NCBI RefSeq assembly: GCF_910596095.1
Contig: NC_056540.1
Coordinates: 9,169,001 to 9,233,000 of the forward strand
Origin: Thunnus maccoyii
Lineage: Eukaryota; Chordata; Actinopteri; Scombriformes; Scombridae
Reading direction: 5' to 3'
DNA: 64,000 nucleotides
Part shown: in pieces, positions 36,381 to 47,954 of the stretch
How positions within the stretch are numbered: the first letter of the stretch is position 1
Layout of the letters: each line of letters starts with the position of its first letter
Notes under the pieces: model-generated
Told to the model about the DNA's origin: nothing
The model's input: only the letters and a program-made list of their open reading frames with translations
Databases searched by the model: none
Program-made: the position numbers and the translations under genes

Positions 36381-37272
36381 TTTCAAAGGGTGGAGCAGTG
36401 AAGAAACTGTCCAACAGTTAATTGTCATGTGCTTTGAGTGTCACATAGAACTAACCTCCACGTTTTGAACTCTCTACAGATTAAACCAAGTTTTACAGTC
36501 AGTCTGGCAGATAGGCTTGTGGTGCTGGCCTGGGTCAGTCACAGAGGGAGGGCTCTCAGCCTCTAGAGTATGGCTGCGGCGGTTCTTACTCATGAAGCTG
36601 ATGACGGCGCTGCTGTTCCCCGACGGAGCAGGCCTCCCCCTGCTGGTGTGCTGTTTGTTCAGCCTGCGAGCCCTGTTGCTGCTCCGCTCCCCCCACATAT
36701 CCACCAAGCCCTCCACTGTGCTGCTGGGCCAGCTGGCTCTCACTGACAGTCTTGTGCTGCTGCATTGGGGTCTTCGGCTTGGAGCGACACTGGTCTGTTG
36801 GTTGCTGGCGGGCCGTGAGGTTGAGATGGGCCTCATGACAGAGGGGGGATCAGTCCAGTGGAAGGAGGCGGTGAGTGTGCTATGTCAGCAGATGATTGAT
36901 GGTCACCACCTGGCCTCTTTGCTCCTTCTGGGGTTGCTGGGAATGGAGGCCATGCTGGTCTCACGCTGGCCTCAGCAGACCCGCAGATTCAGGACTTCTC
37001 ACAGGGCTCAGCTCAGCTGCAGCCTGGTCTGGATACTTGTGCTGCTAGAACTTGGGCTCTCACTAAACTCAAAACTCTTACAGCACCCCAGACCTCATAC
37101 TAACAGCTCAACACTTCAGGACTCTCAAAGTTCCCCGCTGGGTCTGTTGCCTCCTCCCTCCATGCCAGCTTTCTCCTTCTGTCTGAGGAGGACATTATGG
37201 CTGCTGAATTTATGGCTGCATTATGCTGTCCTCTATAGCAAACCACAGAAGAGAAAGAGCTTCTTTCACTGA
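35684..37272 (+). CDS. Orphan GPCR-like protein lacking TM5-TM6
   Basis: Proposed two-exon gene: 35684-35718 (ATG, then donor cacag|gtgagt) joined to 36480-37272 (acceptor ctctctacag), giving 275 residues with the frame kept across the split Arg codon. TM1 is about 57-80. TM2 has LALTDSL with D101 at position 2.50. C147 fits 3.25. TM3 ends GMEAMLVSRWP where receptors have a DRY motif, so the key Arg is lost. TM4 holds W196 (4.50). After a 45-residue Ser/Pro-rich link comes RTLWLLNLWLHYAVLYSKP, which aligns with TM7 (LNxCLDPLLYY) and helix 8. There is no room for TM5 or TM6, and N1.50 and P7.50 are replaced. G-protein coupling is therefore doubtful. It lies between cysltr1 and lpar4, so it may be a decayed or remodelled member of that cluster. 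Without exon 1, translation could start at the ATG at 36592. I do not recognise an orthologue. Confidence 0.6.
35782..35945. repeat. GATA tetranucleotide microsatellite in orphan-gene intron
   Basis: About 160 bases of (GATA)n with GTTA/GGATA interruptions; a segment with the same interruption (tagttagatggatagata) occurs twice, showing internal duplication. Confidence 0.95.
36333..36376. repeat. GT microsatellite in orphan-gene intron
   Basis: (GT)n of about 22 units, roughly 100 bases before the proposed splice acceptor at 36478-36479. Confidence 0.95.
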
Positions 37273-37401
37273 AAGCTTTGATTGTAAATGATCATGTGTT
37301 CAACTAAACAACAGTCCATTCCCAATTTGTATTTTAACAGAAAATGTAACAAAAAATACAAAAAATATAATTAAACTGTAAAAATTATTTACATAAAATA
37401 T

Positions 37402-37407
37402 AATAAA
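37402..37407 (+). terminator. Candidate poly(A) signal of the orphan GPCR-like gene
   Basis: AATAAA about 130 bases after the stop, in AT-rich sequence, followed within 40 bases by the GT-rich 'tggcctctgtgtttacttctgtg'. Confidence 0.5.
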
Positions 37408-38445
37408 AATGTATTTAAAAGAATAGTGGCCTCTGTGTTTACTTCTGTGCACATTTACTTTTGTGATAAAACTATTAAAACCATTATGTGTGACATGCTG
37501 CAACATTTTGTGATGGCACAGGTACAGGCAAGTCAAAAAGTCAGTCAGTGGACTCAGTAAATGTCAGTCACACAGCAATATCTATCTAGAGTTTACTAAC
37601 ACTAGTTAAAATTAGTCACTATAAACTACTGGTCATAACATGCCAAGTGAGTTCGTAGCAACTAAACCCCTGAGTTTACTGAACTGAGCAAGTGTGTGTT
37701 TTATGCTTATGAGCTACACTCTTCATTTGTAACAGAAAGGTTGTGTTATGTTTTGTTTCAAAAGTTACAAAGTGCCAACTTTAATGAAGATGCCATTCTT
37801 AGTGTAACATGTGACTTAAAATTATGAGCTACAAGCATGTCATAAAAACATAGTAAAAAGTTGAGGTATAATGAATGTGTTACAGTGGACAGATAAATAT
37901 TGTTAGACATGTCTTTACGTGGGATTTGCAACCACAGGTTTCCTTGGTTTACATAAGAGAAGTGAGAATTTGTAAAGTAAACAGTGGGACATTATGATCT
38001 GCTTCATGTAAACTTGTAAATTGTTACGTGGGGGTGGAGCAGGTGAACCCAAGTGCAAACACACAGAGGCAAGGAGACAGGGACATGGTAGGACAAGGTA
38101 TTTTTTAAAGCATGCCAGGGGAAACTAGCCCTGGTAACTGAGAAACTGGTGCTCGGGCTGGTAGCTCGGAAACCTGGGGTTGAGGGCTTGGACTGGAAGC
38201 TGGGAACCAGGGGCCTGTTGCACCAACAGGGCTTACACCTGGTCTTAAGCCAAGTCTGTCATAACTTGGCATTCTAAGTCCGACCTAATAGTTAATCTAG
38301 ACTTAAGCCCTCTTCTCACTAATATCGGGCATAAACCTTATGCCTAGTCAGGAGCAGGCATTAAGTCAAAATGTAGGCCATTTCTATATGAACAACTTCA
38401 AACAACACTCCTTGTAACACTGATCAACATTGTAACAACAATAGT

Positions 38446-38673
38446 GTGTCTCGTATATATCGCCTTTACAATGAGCAGGCTTTTAGACAGCAGAGAGTTA
38501 TTTGGGACAGAAGCAATTTACTGGAAATACACAATGATGAGAAGCTGATCAAGAGATTTCGATCTTGTAGGAGGGATCTATTTGAACTTATTGAAGAGCT
38601 GTCACCGGAAATGCACTTGTCACCCGCATTGCAGCTGCTAACAATTTTTTTTCACCTTGAACAGAAACTATAA
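38446..38673 (+). pseudogene. Harbinger (HARBI1-like) transposase N-terminal fragment
   Basis: A 75-residue frame with RVIWDRSNLLEIHNDEKLIK then RFRSCRRDLFELIEELSP and LSPALQLLT. This matches the N-terminal region of PIF/Harbinger nucleases as I know it (R-x-F-x-DRSNPLE…ND…KRFR…F…L…LSP..QLL..LRF). The frame is lost right after, where the catalytic DDE domain should start, so the copy is inactive. It reads on the same strand as the neighbouring receptors but is not part of them. Confidence 0.65.
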
Positions 38674-39186
38674 TTAGCCTATTTCTTCAGTTACACCCAT
38701 TTAAACTTCAGTAATGGCCTTTGTGCTGTCTTTATGCTGAATTAGTCATTTCATACCTAAAACTGTCTGCAAATTTATGCTGAATTACTAAACAAATGTG
38801 TAAACCTTTTTCCTTTTAAATCATCACCTCATGTTAATTCTAAATATGAAAGAATGAAATTGCCTTTTCGTTTTCTCTGATCTTCCATAACGTTGCCACA
38901 AATTAGAAATGATTAGCTACAAATCAGCAAGGCAGCAGGAGATTGTTAACATTGTATCCTAGCAACGCACGCTGCTAGGCAATAGTCATAGTTGTGTGAG
39001 CATTCAAATAGACATGCATGGCTAAGACTGGGCCTAGTTAAGACTATGCTCAAGGTCCTGTTTACACCTGGTATTAACATCCGTCTCCACATGCGTCTTA
39101 AGTGACCACTTGTGATCGGATCTCACTTCCCCGCTCTAAATGCAAATAAACACGGACATCATTTTCGCTCACAAAGACCAAATTTG

Positions 39187-39187
<1 letters not shown>

Positions 39188-39234
<47 letters not shown>
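39188..39234. repeat. GA microsatellite
   Basis: Nearly pure (GA)n of about 23 units, bordering the LINE insertion on its left. Confidence 0.95.
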
Positions 39235-39238
<4 letters not shown>

Positions 39239-39249
39239 GAGTTGAGTTG

Positions 39250-39950
39250 AGAGAGAGTTGAACAAAGATCAGAGTCCCCTCTGCCAGCTGCTGCTGAAGC
39301 TCTGCCCACACACACCAAAAACAATCTGACCCAACCAAATCATCTCAAAACAAAAAGAAAATTATATTGAATATTGGAACGAAACCATATAATCACAAAG
39401 TAAATTAGAATTGTATTTGACCCTAAACAGAGATTACATGGTGGAAGAGTACCTGACCACCGTGACTGATAGAGAACTGAGAAAAACGCTGACAATGTAC
39501 AGACTGAGTGGTCACAGCCTGGCCATAGAAACAGGCCGTCACAGGCAGAACAGGCTCCCCAGGAAGGCCAGGGTGTGTTCACTTTGTCATAAAGGAGAAG
39601 TTGAGACAGAATCTCACTTCCTACTATACTGTGACAGATATAAAGATATAAAGATCTTCAGAAACTGTCCTATCTATGTGGGGAGAAAAGTCAATGTGCA
39701 GTAATAGCTGCAAAATATATTGAGTCTTGTCATAATCTAAGAGAAATCAGCTCTGTAGTAAATGTTTCTGTGTGATTACATCTGTAAAAATGCCTTTTAT
39801 TATATTGTATTCCATATTATTGTTTATATTTACACATTAGTATAATTATTAATCATCTGTCAATGTTTATAAATTTCTGTACTGCTTTGGCAATGTAGAT
39901 TTCTGATCTGTCATGCCAATAAAGCTTATTTGAATTGAATTAAATTGAAT

Positions 39951-39956
<6 letters not shown>
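39250..39956 (+). pseudogene. LINE 3' end with zinc-ribbon-like ORF tail
   Basis: Frame 39411-39704 reads YLTLNRDYMVEEYLTTVTDR, then SGHSLAIETGRHRQNRLPRK and CSLCHKGEVETESHFLLYCD. The CxxC…HFLLxC pattern is the zinc-binding tail of many fish non-LTR polymerases. The 3' end is the usual 'gccaataaagcttatttgaa' followed by TTGAA-type tandem units. The copy is truncated at its 5' end, as expected for a LINE insertion. Confidence 0.75.

Positions 39957-40041
<85 letters not shown>
39957..40041. repeat. GA microsatellite
   Basis: (GA)n of about 42 units directly after the TTGAA tail of the LINE end. The Arg-Glu frame through it is an artefact. Confidence 0.97.
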
Positions 40042-40043
<2 letters not shown>

Positions 40044-41214
40044 CTTTTTCAGAAAAGATCCAGACTACAGAGAAACACCAGCTTCACAATTGGAAACAAC
40101 CCTGTCGAACAAACAAATCATTACACATATTTATGGCTTTCTATGCCATCAAGAGATCAATAAACACTGAACTACCGATTAGAACTTGGCTCAAAATATT
40201 CAAATGACCATATTGACAGTCCTTCAATATGGTCCAGGACGATTGCATTTACATTGCTAAATGAATGTGGTCACATGCGGCCCAGACCACCTCCGAATGT
40301 GGTCTGAGTGATCGGATCTCAATCTGTCCTCAATGCGTCTTGGGTGCGTTTACACCTGTATTTAGAGCTGTCCACTTGTGATCGGATCACCCGAGGCCTG
40401 AGTTTGGTTGGTGCAACTGATGTAAAGTTCATTCTTAAGACTGGTCTTAACAAAGACTGACTTAGCAGATAGGACCAGAGTTAGTAAAGACCAGTTGATG
40501 CAACCCATCCCAGAATCTGTGGAAGCTGGGCAGAGCATGGGTTCAAGGCAGGGACGCGGGGCTGACGAGATGAGGGACAGGAGCCAGGAACCGGAGACAG
40601 AGCAAACGGGACTGCAGGGAACAGGAGACAGGGACGGAAGCAGAGCAGATGGGACTGCAGGGAACAGGGGAAACAGCATCAGAAGAGGATACAGGCCACA
40701 CCAAAAACACTCAGGATGAATACAGGCAACAGTCTGGCCGTGAGGCTCTGGCAGGGCTGAGTATAAGCAGAGGTCTTGATTATGGAATGGGTCGGAGCCA
40801 GAGGGGCTCTCATTCTGACTCCAGTACACCTGTCTCCACTCACACAATCATACACAAGGACAGAGAAGGAGAGAGACACTGGGAAAGTGGCAACAGGGAA
40901 GGACACACAAGACAGAGGCAGGAATCGTGACAGTAAATATGCTGCAGTCTCACTGCTGTTTGATCTGGCAGACAGCCCAGAATAAGATGTTAGTATAAAA
41001 TACAACTCTCTAGTAGACAAATGTTAAACAGCACATGGCAGTATCTTCAGTATCATCAGAGTATATCAGAGTATTATTTAATGTTGCTTTTCACAGCCCC
41101 TAATGCATTTCTACAGATGTGTTCTGTTTATATATCATCTCTCTCTCTAATTAACAAACTATGACCTCTAAACTATGACTTATCTTATTGTGCCACCTCT
41201 TGGTCACAGGCTTG

Positions 41215-41660
41215 TACAACAACAACACAACCACTTTGTAAACTGTTTGAACAAGCTCTTAAAGCACAGGAGAAAAAAAGGAACTCATACCACTCTTGCG
41301 ATATTATCAAAAAAATACAACTTATTGAGCTTTGAAAACTTTTTGTGTATGACCAATGTTTATTTAATTTATAAGATACTACATGGTTTAGCTCCCCCAC
41401 CCTTAAACAATTTATTCTAACAGCTCATGGTGAAATAAGATAAGCAAGATCTTTAACAAGGGGAAACTGTTACATAAAACATTGCCCAAAGTTGCCCGAA
41501 CCGCTTTTTCAATTGCAGCAACAAAACAGTGGAATTCTATAACTACAAATACCAAGAGTGCATTAGTTTTAATCAGTTTAAAACTAATGTTAAAAATGGT
41601 TGAAAGACAGACCGTCATGTTGTCATTAAGGTCTGATAATGCCTCTCTGAATGTATATGC
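41215..41660 (+). pseudogene. Second LINE polymerase C-terminal fragment
   Basis: Text such as KYNLLSFENF then LIYKILHGLAPPPLNNLF (41320-41415) matches the remnant at 28.1-28.6 kb. A later frame, PKVARTAFSIAATKQWNSIT (from about 41485), corresponds to the extreme C-terminus. Internal deletions and frame changes make it a dead copy of the same family. Confidence 0.7.
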
Positions 41661-44087
41661 ACTGGTCTGTCCTGTAGGTGTAGTGTCATGTGGAATTATC
41701 ATTTTTATATTGTTATATGTGCATGTATACACTGTCAGGGACAACAGATGGAAACTAGCATTTTGCTATGTCTGATGCAATACAGCAAGAGCCGTGCCTG
41801 ACATGAACTAGGATGGTCCAGTAGCTTGAAAAAAAATGTTTTTCTTTTCTAATTGATGGAAATGACTCCAGCTTAATTTGTTTAATGCTTGCCATCCACC
41901 CAGCTACTCTACTGTGCAGACAACACGTACATACACAGTGGAAAGGCATTTGCTGCTTATGAGTCAAACATGGGTCAGGCTGATAAGACAAGTGCCACAA
42001 ACACAGGGCTTTATGCCTGCAGGCAGCACCCAGCCATCCTGTGGCTTTAGCTCTGATATCAGCCTCTATGATCATCCATGCATTACACAAATTTATCACT
42101 GAGGATATGAAAGATCAAAGGTGTACATCCTGTGAGTAAACTGTTTGGACATAATCTGTGATGTAACCACATTACAAACTGCAGCCACTGCTGAAAAATG
42201 TCTGTTCTACTTTGATGCTGTGAGCAAGGAGGAGAAATGCTCTTTATATAAAATTATTATAGATTTATTTCACATTTAATGGCACAGCTTCATTTTTCTT
42301 TAAAGTCATGGCACCATTGTGAGTAATTCAGGATTATTGCTGTACAGGATATGTCCAGGAGAGGGAAGCACAGAGTCTGCTTTTATATGTAAAAAGCTCT
42401 AAACAAGTGAAAAGAGCTGAAGAGGCTGAAGAGACTCAGCTACTGCACCAGGCTGATTAGTATGGCTGCTTCAGTGTGTGTGTAGCTATAACTTCAAGTG
42501 TTTCTACGGGGTGAAGAGGAGTGAGGGAGGAACACTGGTGGCAGCTTACTTCCCATGATGCTCTCTGTTTAGCAGCGGTGGTTGCGGCCCTGCACAATGT
42601 ACTTTGGCACTGGAGCTGTCACTTATCAGCAAACAATGTGGGAGGTCAGACTTAAAAATAACAATGGATCCTCCTTGTCCTCTTCAACAAGTCAAGGTAA
42701 TTTATGTTTCATTTCAATGGAGGAAGGACAATAGATTGTGATGATGAGTTCAAATCCAGAATTGTGAGGGGACTTCCTCAAGCACGAAAAAGATGTAGAC
42801 TAATGAAAAATAGACAAGATTTTTTAGAAATAACGTGGTCATTTATTCTCAGTACTGACTAAAATGTGTCTGTAATACATGTAAAGTGGCAATTATCTAG
42901 AGTTGATATTGAATTCTTGGTCAGATTTGTAGGCTTGTTTGCTTATTCTTTAATCATACATTTCCTAATTAAAATCAGAAAACTTTAGACTATATCTTAT
43001 TGTGGCAAAACTTTTAACACTGATGTTGGTTTCAAAGGTATCATATTGACATTATGTCAATACCCAGCCCTAGGTAGAAATGGCCTAAAAGTAGTCAAAT
43101 TAAAGTATGTCTGAACATGTTGGAATGAGCCTGTAAAATACCCCCCATGTCTAAGTTTCTTTTTATGGTAGAATATAAACTCCCCCTTGACTGCTAAATC
43201 CCTCAAATTCCCAGAAATAATACAAAAATGACCTCAAAGTCCACAAAGGTAGCTACAGTCCTGGTTCCCCATGGATGAAACACTGCAACATATCTCTTTG
43301 CCAATCATTATACTGTACAGTATGTCCTCCTGCTGTGACATGCAGTTTTACCACCCCCCCTATGGACTGTGTGATGTTGGCCATGTTAGTATACAGTGGT
43401 GAGATACACCAACATTTACCCAACAGTGTGAATTAGCAACATGCACAATACCAGGACCCTGAAACTGAAGCAGCTAAATGGAATTCAGCCATTGTTCACT
43501 TTATTATTTACACTGTGACATGTCAAAATATAGAGATATAAAATGAATACAAGGAAGCTATAAATGTCTATAGAACATTATGTCTAACATCCAATAATTT
43601 CATTGTCAAAAAATTCAGTCTTGGTCCAATGTTTTTAATAACACCAAATATAACAGAAATGATAAAACAAGCTTTCAGATTTCATCTAACTATCAGAAAG
43701 TCATTTATCATTAACTTGATTTGCCTTTATATGAGACACTGAGATCATGACCTCAGTATTTTTTCAGACTTTTATGTTAACACAAATGAATGAGTAAAAC
43801 ATAAATAAATGATTTAGTATCTCTCCAACAGAATTTTATTCTTGACAGTGAAGAAGACTTTGAAACAGCATTTTGGAAAACAGCATGTAGGAAAATGAAA
43901 TGGGAACGCTTAATTTTACACGGCTGTAATTTCCCAGTAATTTTCCAGAAAGTTACCTGGAAATAATGATTTAATTCGGTACTGATTATAGGGACAACAA
44001 AGACAAAGTTATTTTAATTAAAATTAGTTCGTTTTTAGTTAAGCTAATGTTGATTTCCAGAGGAGTTTCCTTGAAAGAACTGTTCTG
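41661..44087. other. Gene-free spacer
   Basis: No supported gene. Around 42540-42710 a less AT-rich stretch has a donor-like site (gtcaag|gtaatt) after a short ATG frame. It is too small to call an exon. Confidence 0.5.
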
Positions 44088-44173
44088 TTTAAAGGTATAC
44101 TATGCAGGATTTGTTGGTTGGTGTTTGTAAACACAGCATTCAAAGTTGGTCCCCACAGCTCACTGTGTGAGTA

Positions 44174-44208
<35 letters not shown>

Positions 44209-44796
44209 GCAGTGGCGGTCAAGCAAGCTAGAGGGTGAATGAAGAGAGAAAAGCTGTGATTCAGATAAATAAAATGTTATTTTCTGATTGTTTCACTGTA
44301 GTTTTGTTCTAAAGCAGAAATAAACACGCCCACACTTCCACACACCTCTGCACAACCCTGCAGGAAGGTGCCACATTACCAGATTTTGTGTGAATGCAGA
44401 GCTTCATCCTGTCCACTGTGGCCTCTCTGCTCTGCGTGTGTATAGCTCAGCCCCGCCCTCCGTCAAGCAGACACACAGACCTGCAGCTCTTTATACATCC
44501 ATGACACACAGACAGAGAGCAGAGTGGAGCAGAGGAGAGAGACGGAGACAGCGATGTAACCTGGTCACTATGCTAAAAGTCTAGACCTCACACCCTGCAC
44601 GCTATTGACTGGGGGCTACACACCCACTGCCCAAAGGTTGACACCCAGAAACGTCCTGAACACAGCAAAATAATAAGAAAATAAGAAAATACAGGCAGAG
44701 GGCAGATAAATACACCACCACACACTTCTAGTGGGTCATAAGTGATGGTTGAGAGGGATTACTTTTGTACTGAATATTGTATAATACACCTTTAAA
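44088..44796. mobile_element. MITE with TTTAAAGGTATACTATGCA ends
   Basis: The left end TTTAAAGGTATACTATGCAG pairs with the right end (TTGTATAATACACCTTTAAA). The 0.7-kb interior contains a GA run (44176-44208) and GC-richer text, but no transposase. This is a widespread fish element to my recollection. The frame 44390-44584 inside is not a known protein. Confidence 0.7.
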
Positions 44797-46439
44797 TAAA
44801 ACTTGCAGAAAATAAAATTGACCTACTATGATCCAATAAATAAAATAAAAGAAACAATAAACAAACAAATAGATAATTAAAACATTTTGAGATGTTTTTC
44901 TAGGTATCGTGGTGGGATGTTGGGGGGACTTTGACTTATGACATCAGTATTTCTAATGGCTCCGGCCCTTGCAACATAGATCTTTTATCTGCTGTATCAC
45001 ACCAATAAAGCAGATTAGAATAGAGCTAAATTCAACTATCCCTTCAAGTCATGCCAATTTTCCTCTATAAAGACCATCTTTGGAAATGGACTGATCAAAT
45101 CTGTGACAGCTGACTTTTTACTTTATGTGCCCTGAGGCAAGGTAGCCTACATCAGCCCATTATATCACAGAGACAAACAGCCGGCTCTGTCTGCACAGGC
45201 CGGGGTCAGTCTGGTCAGCCTGTCTGCCTCGCCTCTCAGTCTGGAGAACGAGCGCTTACCCATGGCTGCTCATGCTGCACCTATCAGTGCTGTGGGATAA
45301 ACAGCTCCTGCTTGATCTCAGGCTGTAGCTGCAGACAGTCCCTCTGTGGCCTCAGTCACAGCCAGGAGCATTGATCCGGGCTCCGCTGCGCTGTGGATGA
45401 GTCGGCCTGTATTCAGGTCAAAGCTGAGCGCTGGCTCACAGGGGCTAAGGTCAGCTCTAGACATACACACATTCACGCTTAGGACACCCCACTGCAGTCA
45501 TGTTACTATCAGTCCATAAAGCCTGTGAAGCCCACAGCTCCCGTGTTGTACTGCCTTGCTGCCTTTGTCCAGGCCTGTTGTCAGGGCAGTGGTATGTATG
45601 GCACGATGGGGCTGCCCCTAAACCCTCCTGGAGCCAATGAATGAGAGGATGGACGGAGGCAAAGGGAGGAAAGCAAAGGAAATACACTCATCATCGCATT
45701 AAAGGAGAGCAGGACAGAGAGGTCGGAGAGGAGAGGAGATGGAGGGAGGGAGAGGAGAGGGTGGAGGAGGGGTGTGGGGGGTTGCAGTAATAGGGTCTTT
45801 GTTCTGGTTGGTGTGACTCACAAAGCCTTGGCCGGTGCAGCAGAGCTTAGTTACCGTTACCAAACACAGAGAAAGAGGAGGGAGGATGTGTGTAAGGACT
45901 GGGGGATATTTCTGCAGCCCAATCAAACCTCACTTGTCTTACGGCTTATCCAATCATCAAATTTCAGCAGCTTTTACTGGTCTGCCTTGGGGTTTTCTGT
46001 CTCTTGGGTCCAATTGGCTGCTTCGGCTGACATCACAGACAGATTGTCAGACTTACTTTTGTGGGAGTTACACAAAGTAACTTTTTAAGTAACTGACCCA
46101 GGACATGCAGTAGTCTTTTGCAGTAATATCTCTTCTTTGATTAAACAGAATAAACAAACACTCTGTAGGCTATTTATTTGTACAAAAACATTTACTCAAA
46201 GGACATGAAAACTTGTCAATCACATCTTTGGGACTTCAGCCCTACCTGAACTTGAAGAATTTACCTAAAATGGTTGTCATGACAATTTCAATTTAGTTTT
46301 GTGAGGAAAATTTCACATTTCAAAAATATTATGGTCAACTTAGTGTTTTTAATAGTACTGGGTGTAATTAGAAAATACTGTATGTTCTTATGTAATTATC
46401 ATACAAACATGATAATGTGTTGTTCTAAATGTCTTTTTA
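44797..46439. other. Gene-free spacer, locally GC-rich
   Basis: 45180-45780 is more GC-rich than its surroundings and includes a purine-rich block (45710-45780). No splice-bounded frame with a known domain is seen on either strand. It could hold regulatory sequence, but nothing specific can be named. Confidence 0.45.
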
Positions 46440-46800
46440 GATAGCTAGGGGAGCTGGTCGATCCACCAGTGTGATCCTGACTGAAATATCTTGACAGCTA
46501 TTGGATGGATTCGGATCCAGTGCCATATATCATATCAAAATTTCAACTTGTCCACTTTGGTTTGTGAAGAAATACCTGCTAAACTCAAGACATTCCCGTC
46601 ACACCTCAACTGTATTTAGTGCTAATTAGTGAATGTTAGCATGCTAAAAATATGCTAAACTAAGATTGAGAACATGGAGAACATTACACCTGCTAAACAA
46701 TAACATGTTAGCATTGTCATAGTATCCCTGTTGGTATTCTGGTGTTAGCACTTAGCTTAAAGCACAACTGTGCTAAAGATGTGGACTCCATTATAACACC
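46440..46800 (+). repeat. Diverged fish dispersed repeat (ttagcatgctaa type)
   Basis: Phrases 'ctgactgaaatatcttgaca', 'ctattggatggattcggatc', 'aatacctgctaaactcaaga', and 'gtgctaattagtgaatgtta' followed by 'gcatgctaa' belong in order to a very common percomorph repeat that I recognise. Most of its length is deleted here. Confidence 0.65.
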
Positions 46801-47083
46801 TCTATAATTAGCTAGTCACTGCTGCCAAAATTATGTCTTTACCAAATTAATGGGAAACTCTTTGAGAAGATTTTAAAATACTTGCTATTGAAGCAGTGCC
46901 ATGTGTCAGCTGTCTAAATGAAGTAAAATACTGGAATCATGTCATGTAACCTCAATAAGGAAACATGTTTTTATCACAATGTGTGACTCATACGTCTTAA
47001 CGGCACACTCACTTCAACACCAACAATCAAGTGGCTAAAGACATCTGGCGGTGTTTAATTCACTGCATGTGTGCATGTTAAAT

Positions 47084-47128
47084 GTATGTGTGTGTGTGTG
47101 TGTGTGTGTGTCTGTGTGTCTGTGTGTG
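47084..47128. repeat. TG microsatellite
   Basis: Short interrupted (TG)n. Confidence 0.9.
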
Positions 47129-47954
47129 CTCTGAGTTCAGCTTATGCAGTAAGCAGGATGTCCTGTCCTCCCTGCTGCTATTGTGGAGTGGTCAGCCTGC
47201 CAGACGCTACCCCCAAAGACCACTTCCTCTGTCAAGTGTCCCTCTTTCTCTCTGTCGCTTACACACACACCCACACACAGCCCCATGCCAGTCTGAACAC
47301 AATGGGAACCTGTCCAACACCGCCCTGTCACCTGGCTAAAAATAACTGTTTTGGTAGGTTCAGACATGAAGATTGTATTGTAACAATGGTGTGGCAGGAC
47401 TTTGATCAGCTAAAATAGCACTATGCTGTTATTCTGAGGCATCATAATCACAGTGTATTTGTCTGATGTAATATTGGCTGAGCTTCTATAGATTTCACCC
47501 CATTTCGACCTTTTATTATATAAACTTTCATCTTCATTTTCAGGTACAACGTTCCACTTCACAGTTGGTAAGCAGTAGGTCTGAAGCTTGAAGATCAGTC
47601 TCTCACTATGGGAATTCTTTGATATACACAAGTAAATTAACCGCAGTATGGAGTCAATGAGACCTTCTAGGCCCATACAAGTCTCTAAATTTACACTGTA
47701 ATATGCACATGCAATTTGAAATTAAAAAAATGTTTATTTAATGAAATAAACAAAACGCAATAGAAACAAATACCGTTCTGAACATTACAATTTAACGTAC
47801 TACTTGTTACTCATTAAACTTCATTTTAGTGCAAGAATAAACAAGCACATATACTGCAAGTTATTTTAAGAAACTGGTTTTAAACAGCAAACAGAAACAT
47901 GAATGAATGATTAATGAAAGTTATATTCTATCTTGGATGGATTTCTTTGATTGT

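Larger units (their letters stand above)
39059..40402. mobile_element. Second MITE nested in the Harbinger element
   Basis: Both ends carry the family text 'tttacacctg' and 'cacttgtgatcggatc' (39061-39122 and 40350-40390). I recall these motifs as the ends of an abundant fish MITE. It is itself broken by a LINE 3' end flanked by GA repeats. Exact ends are uncertain. Confidence 0.5.
38211..40505 (+). mobile_element. PIF/Harbinger-like element remnant
   Basis: The ends (GGGCCTGTTGCACCAACAGG and CCAGTTGATGCAACCC) form an inverted pair, and further 'tctggtcttaagcc' / 'gactggtcttaac' motifs lie inside both ends. A transposase N-terminal fragment is at 38446-38673. The 2.3 kb is largely later insertions (39059-40402). 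Confidence 0.55.
38027..40935. mobile_element. Outer DNA element of a nested transposon cluster
   Basis: The left part (from TGTTACGTGGGGGTGGAGCA, with 'gggaaccagg' and 'ctggaagctggga' phrases) and the right part (to 'gacagaggcaggaatcgtgacag') look like the two halves of one G-rich fish element, split by the insertion at 38211-40505. The right half has repeated 'gggactgcagggaacagg' units at about 40608-40670. The terminal inverted repeats are weak, so limits are approximate. Confidence 0.45.

Noticed and set aside
39955-40170. Arg-Glu repeat protein
   Set aside because: Translation of a GA microsatellite.
40362-40847. 161-codon minus-strand frame
   Set aside because: Falls across the junction of the Harbinger end and the outer element; it is repeat sequence.
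42661-42700. Possible small coding exon (ATG frame then donor gtcaag|gtaatt)
   Set aside because: Only about a dozen codons, no partner exon found, no homology seen.
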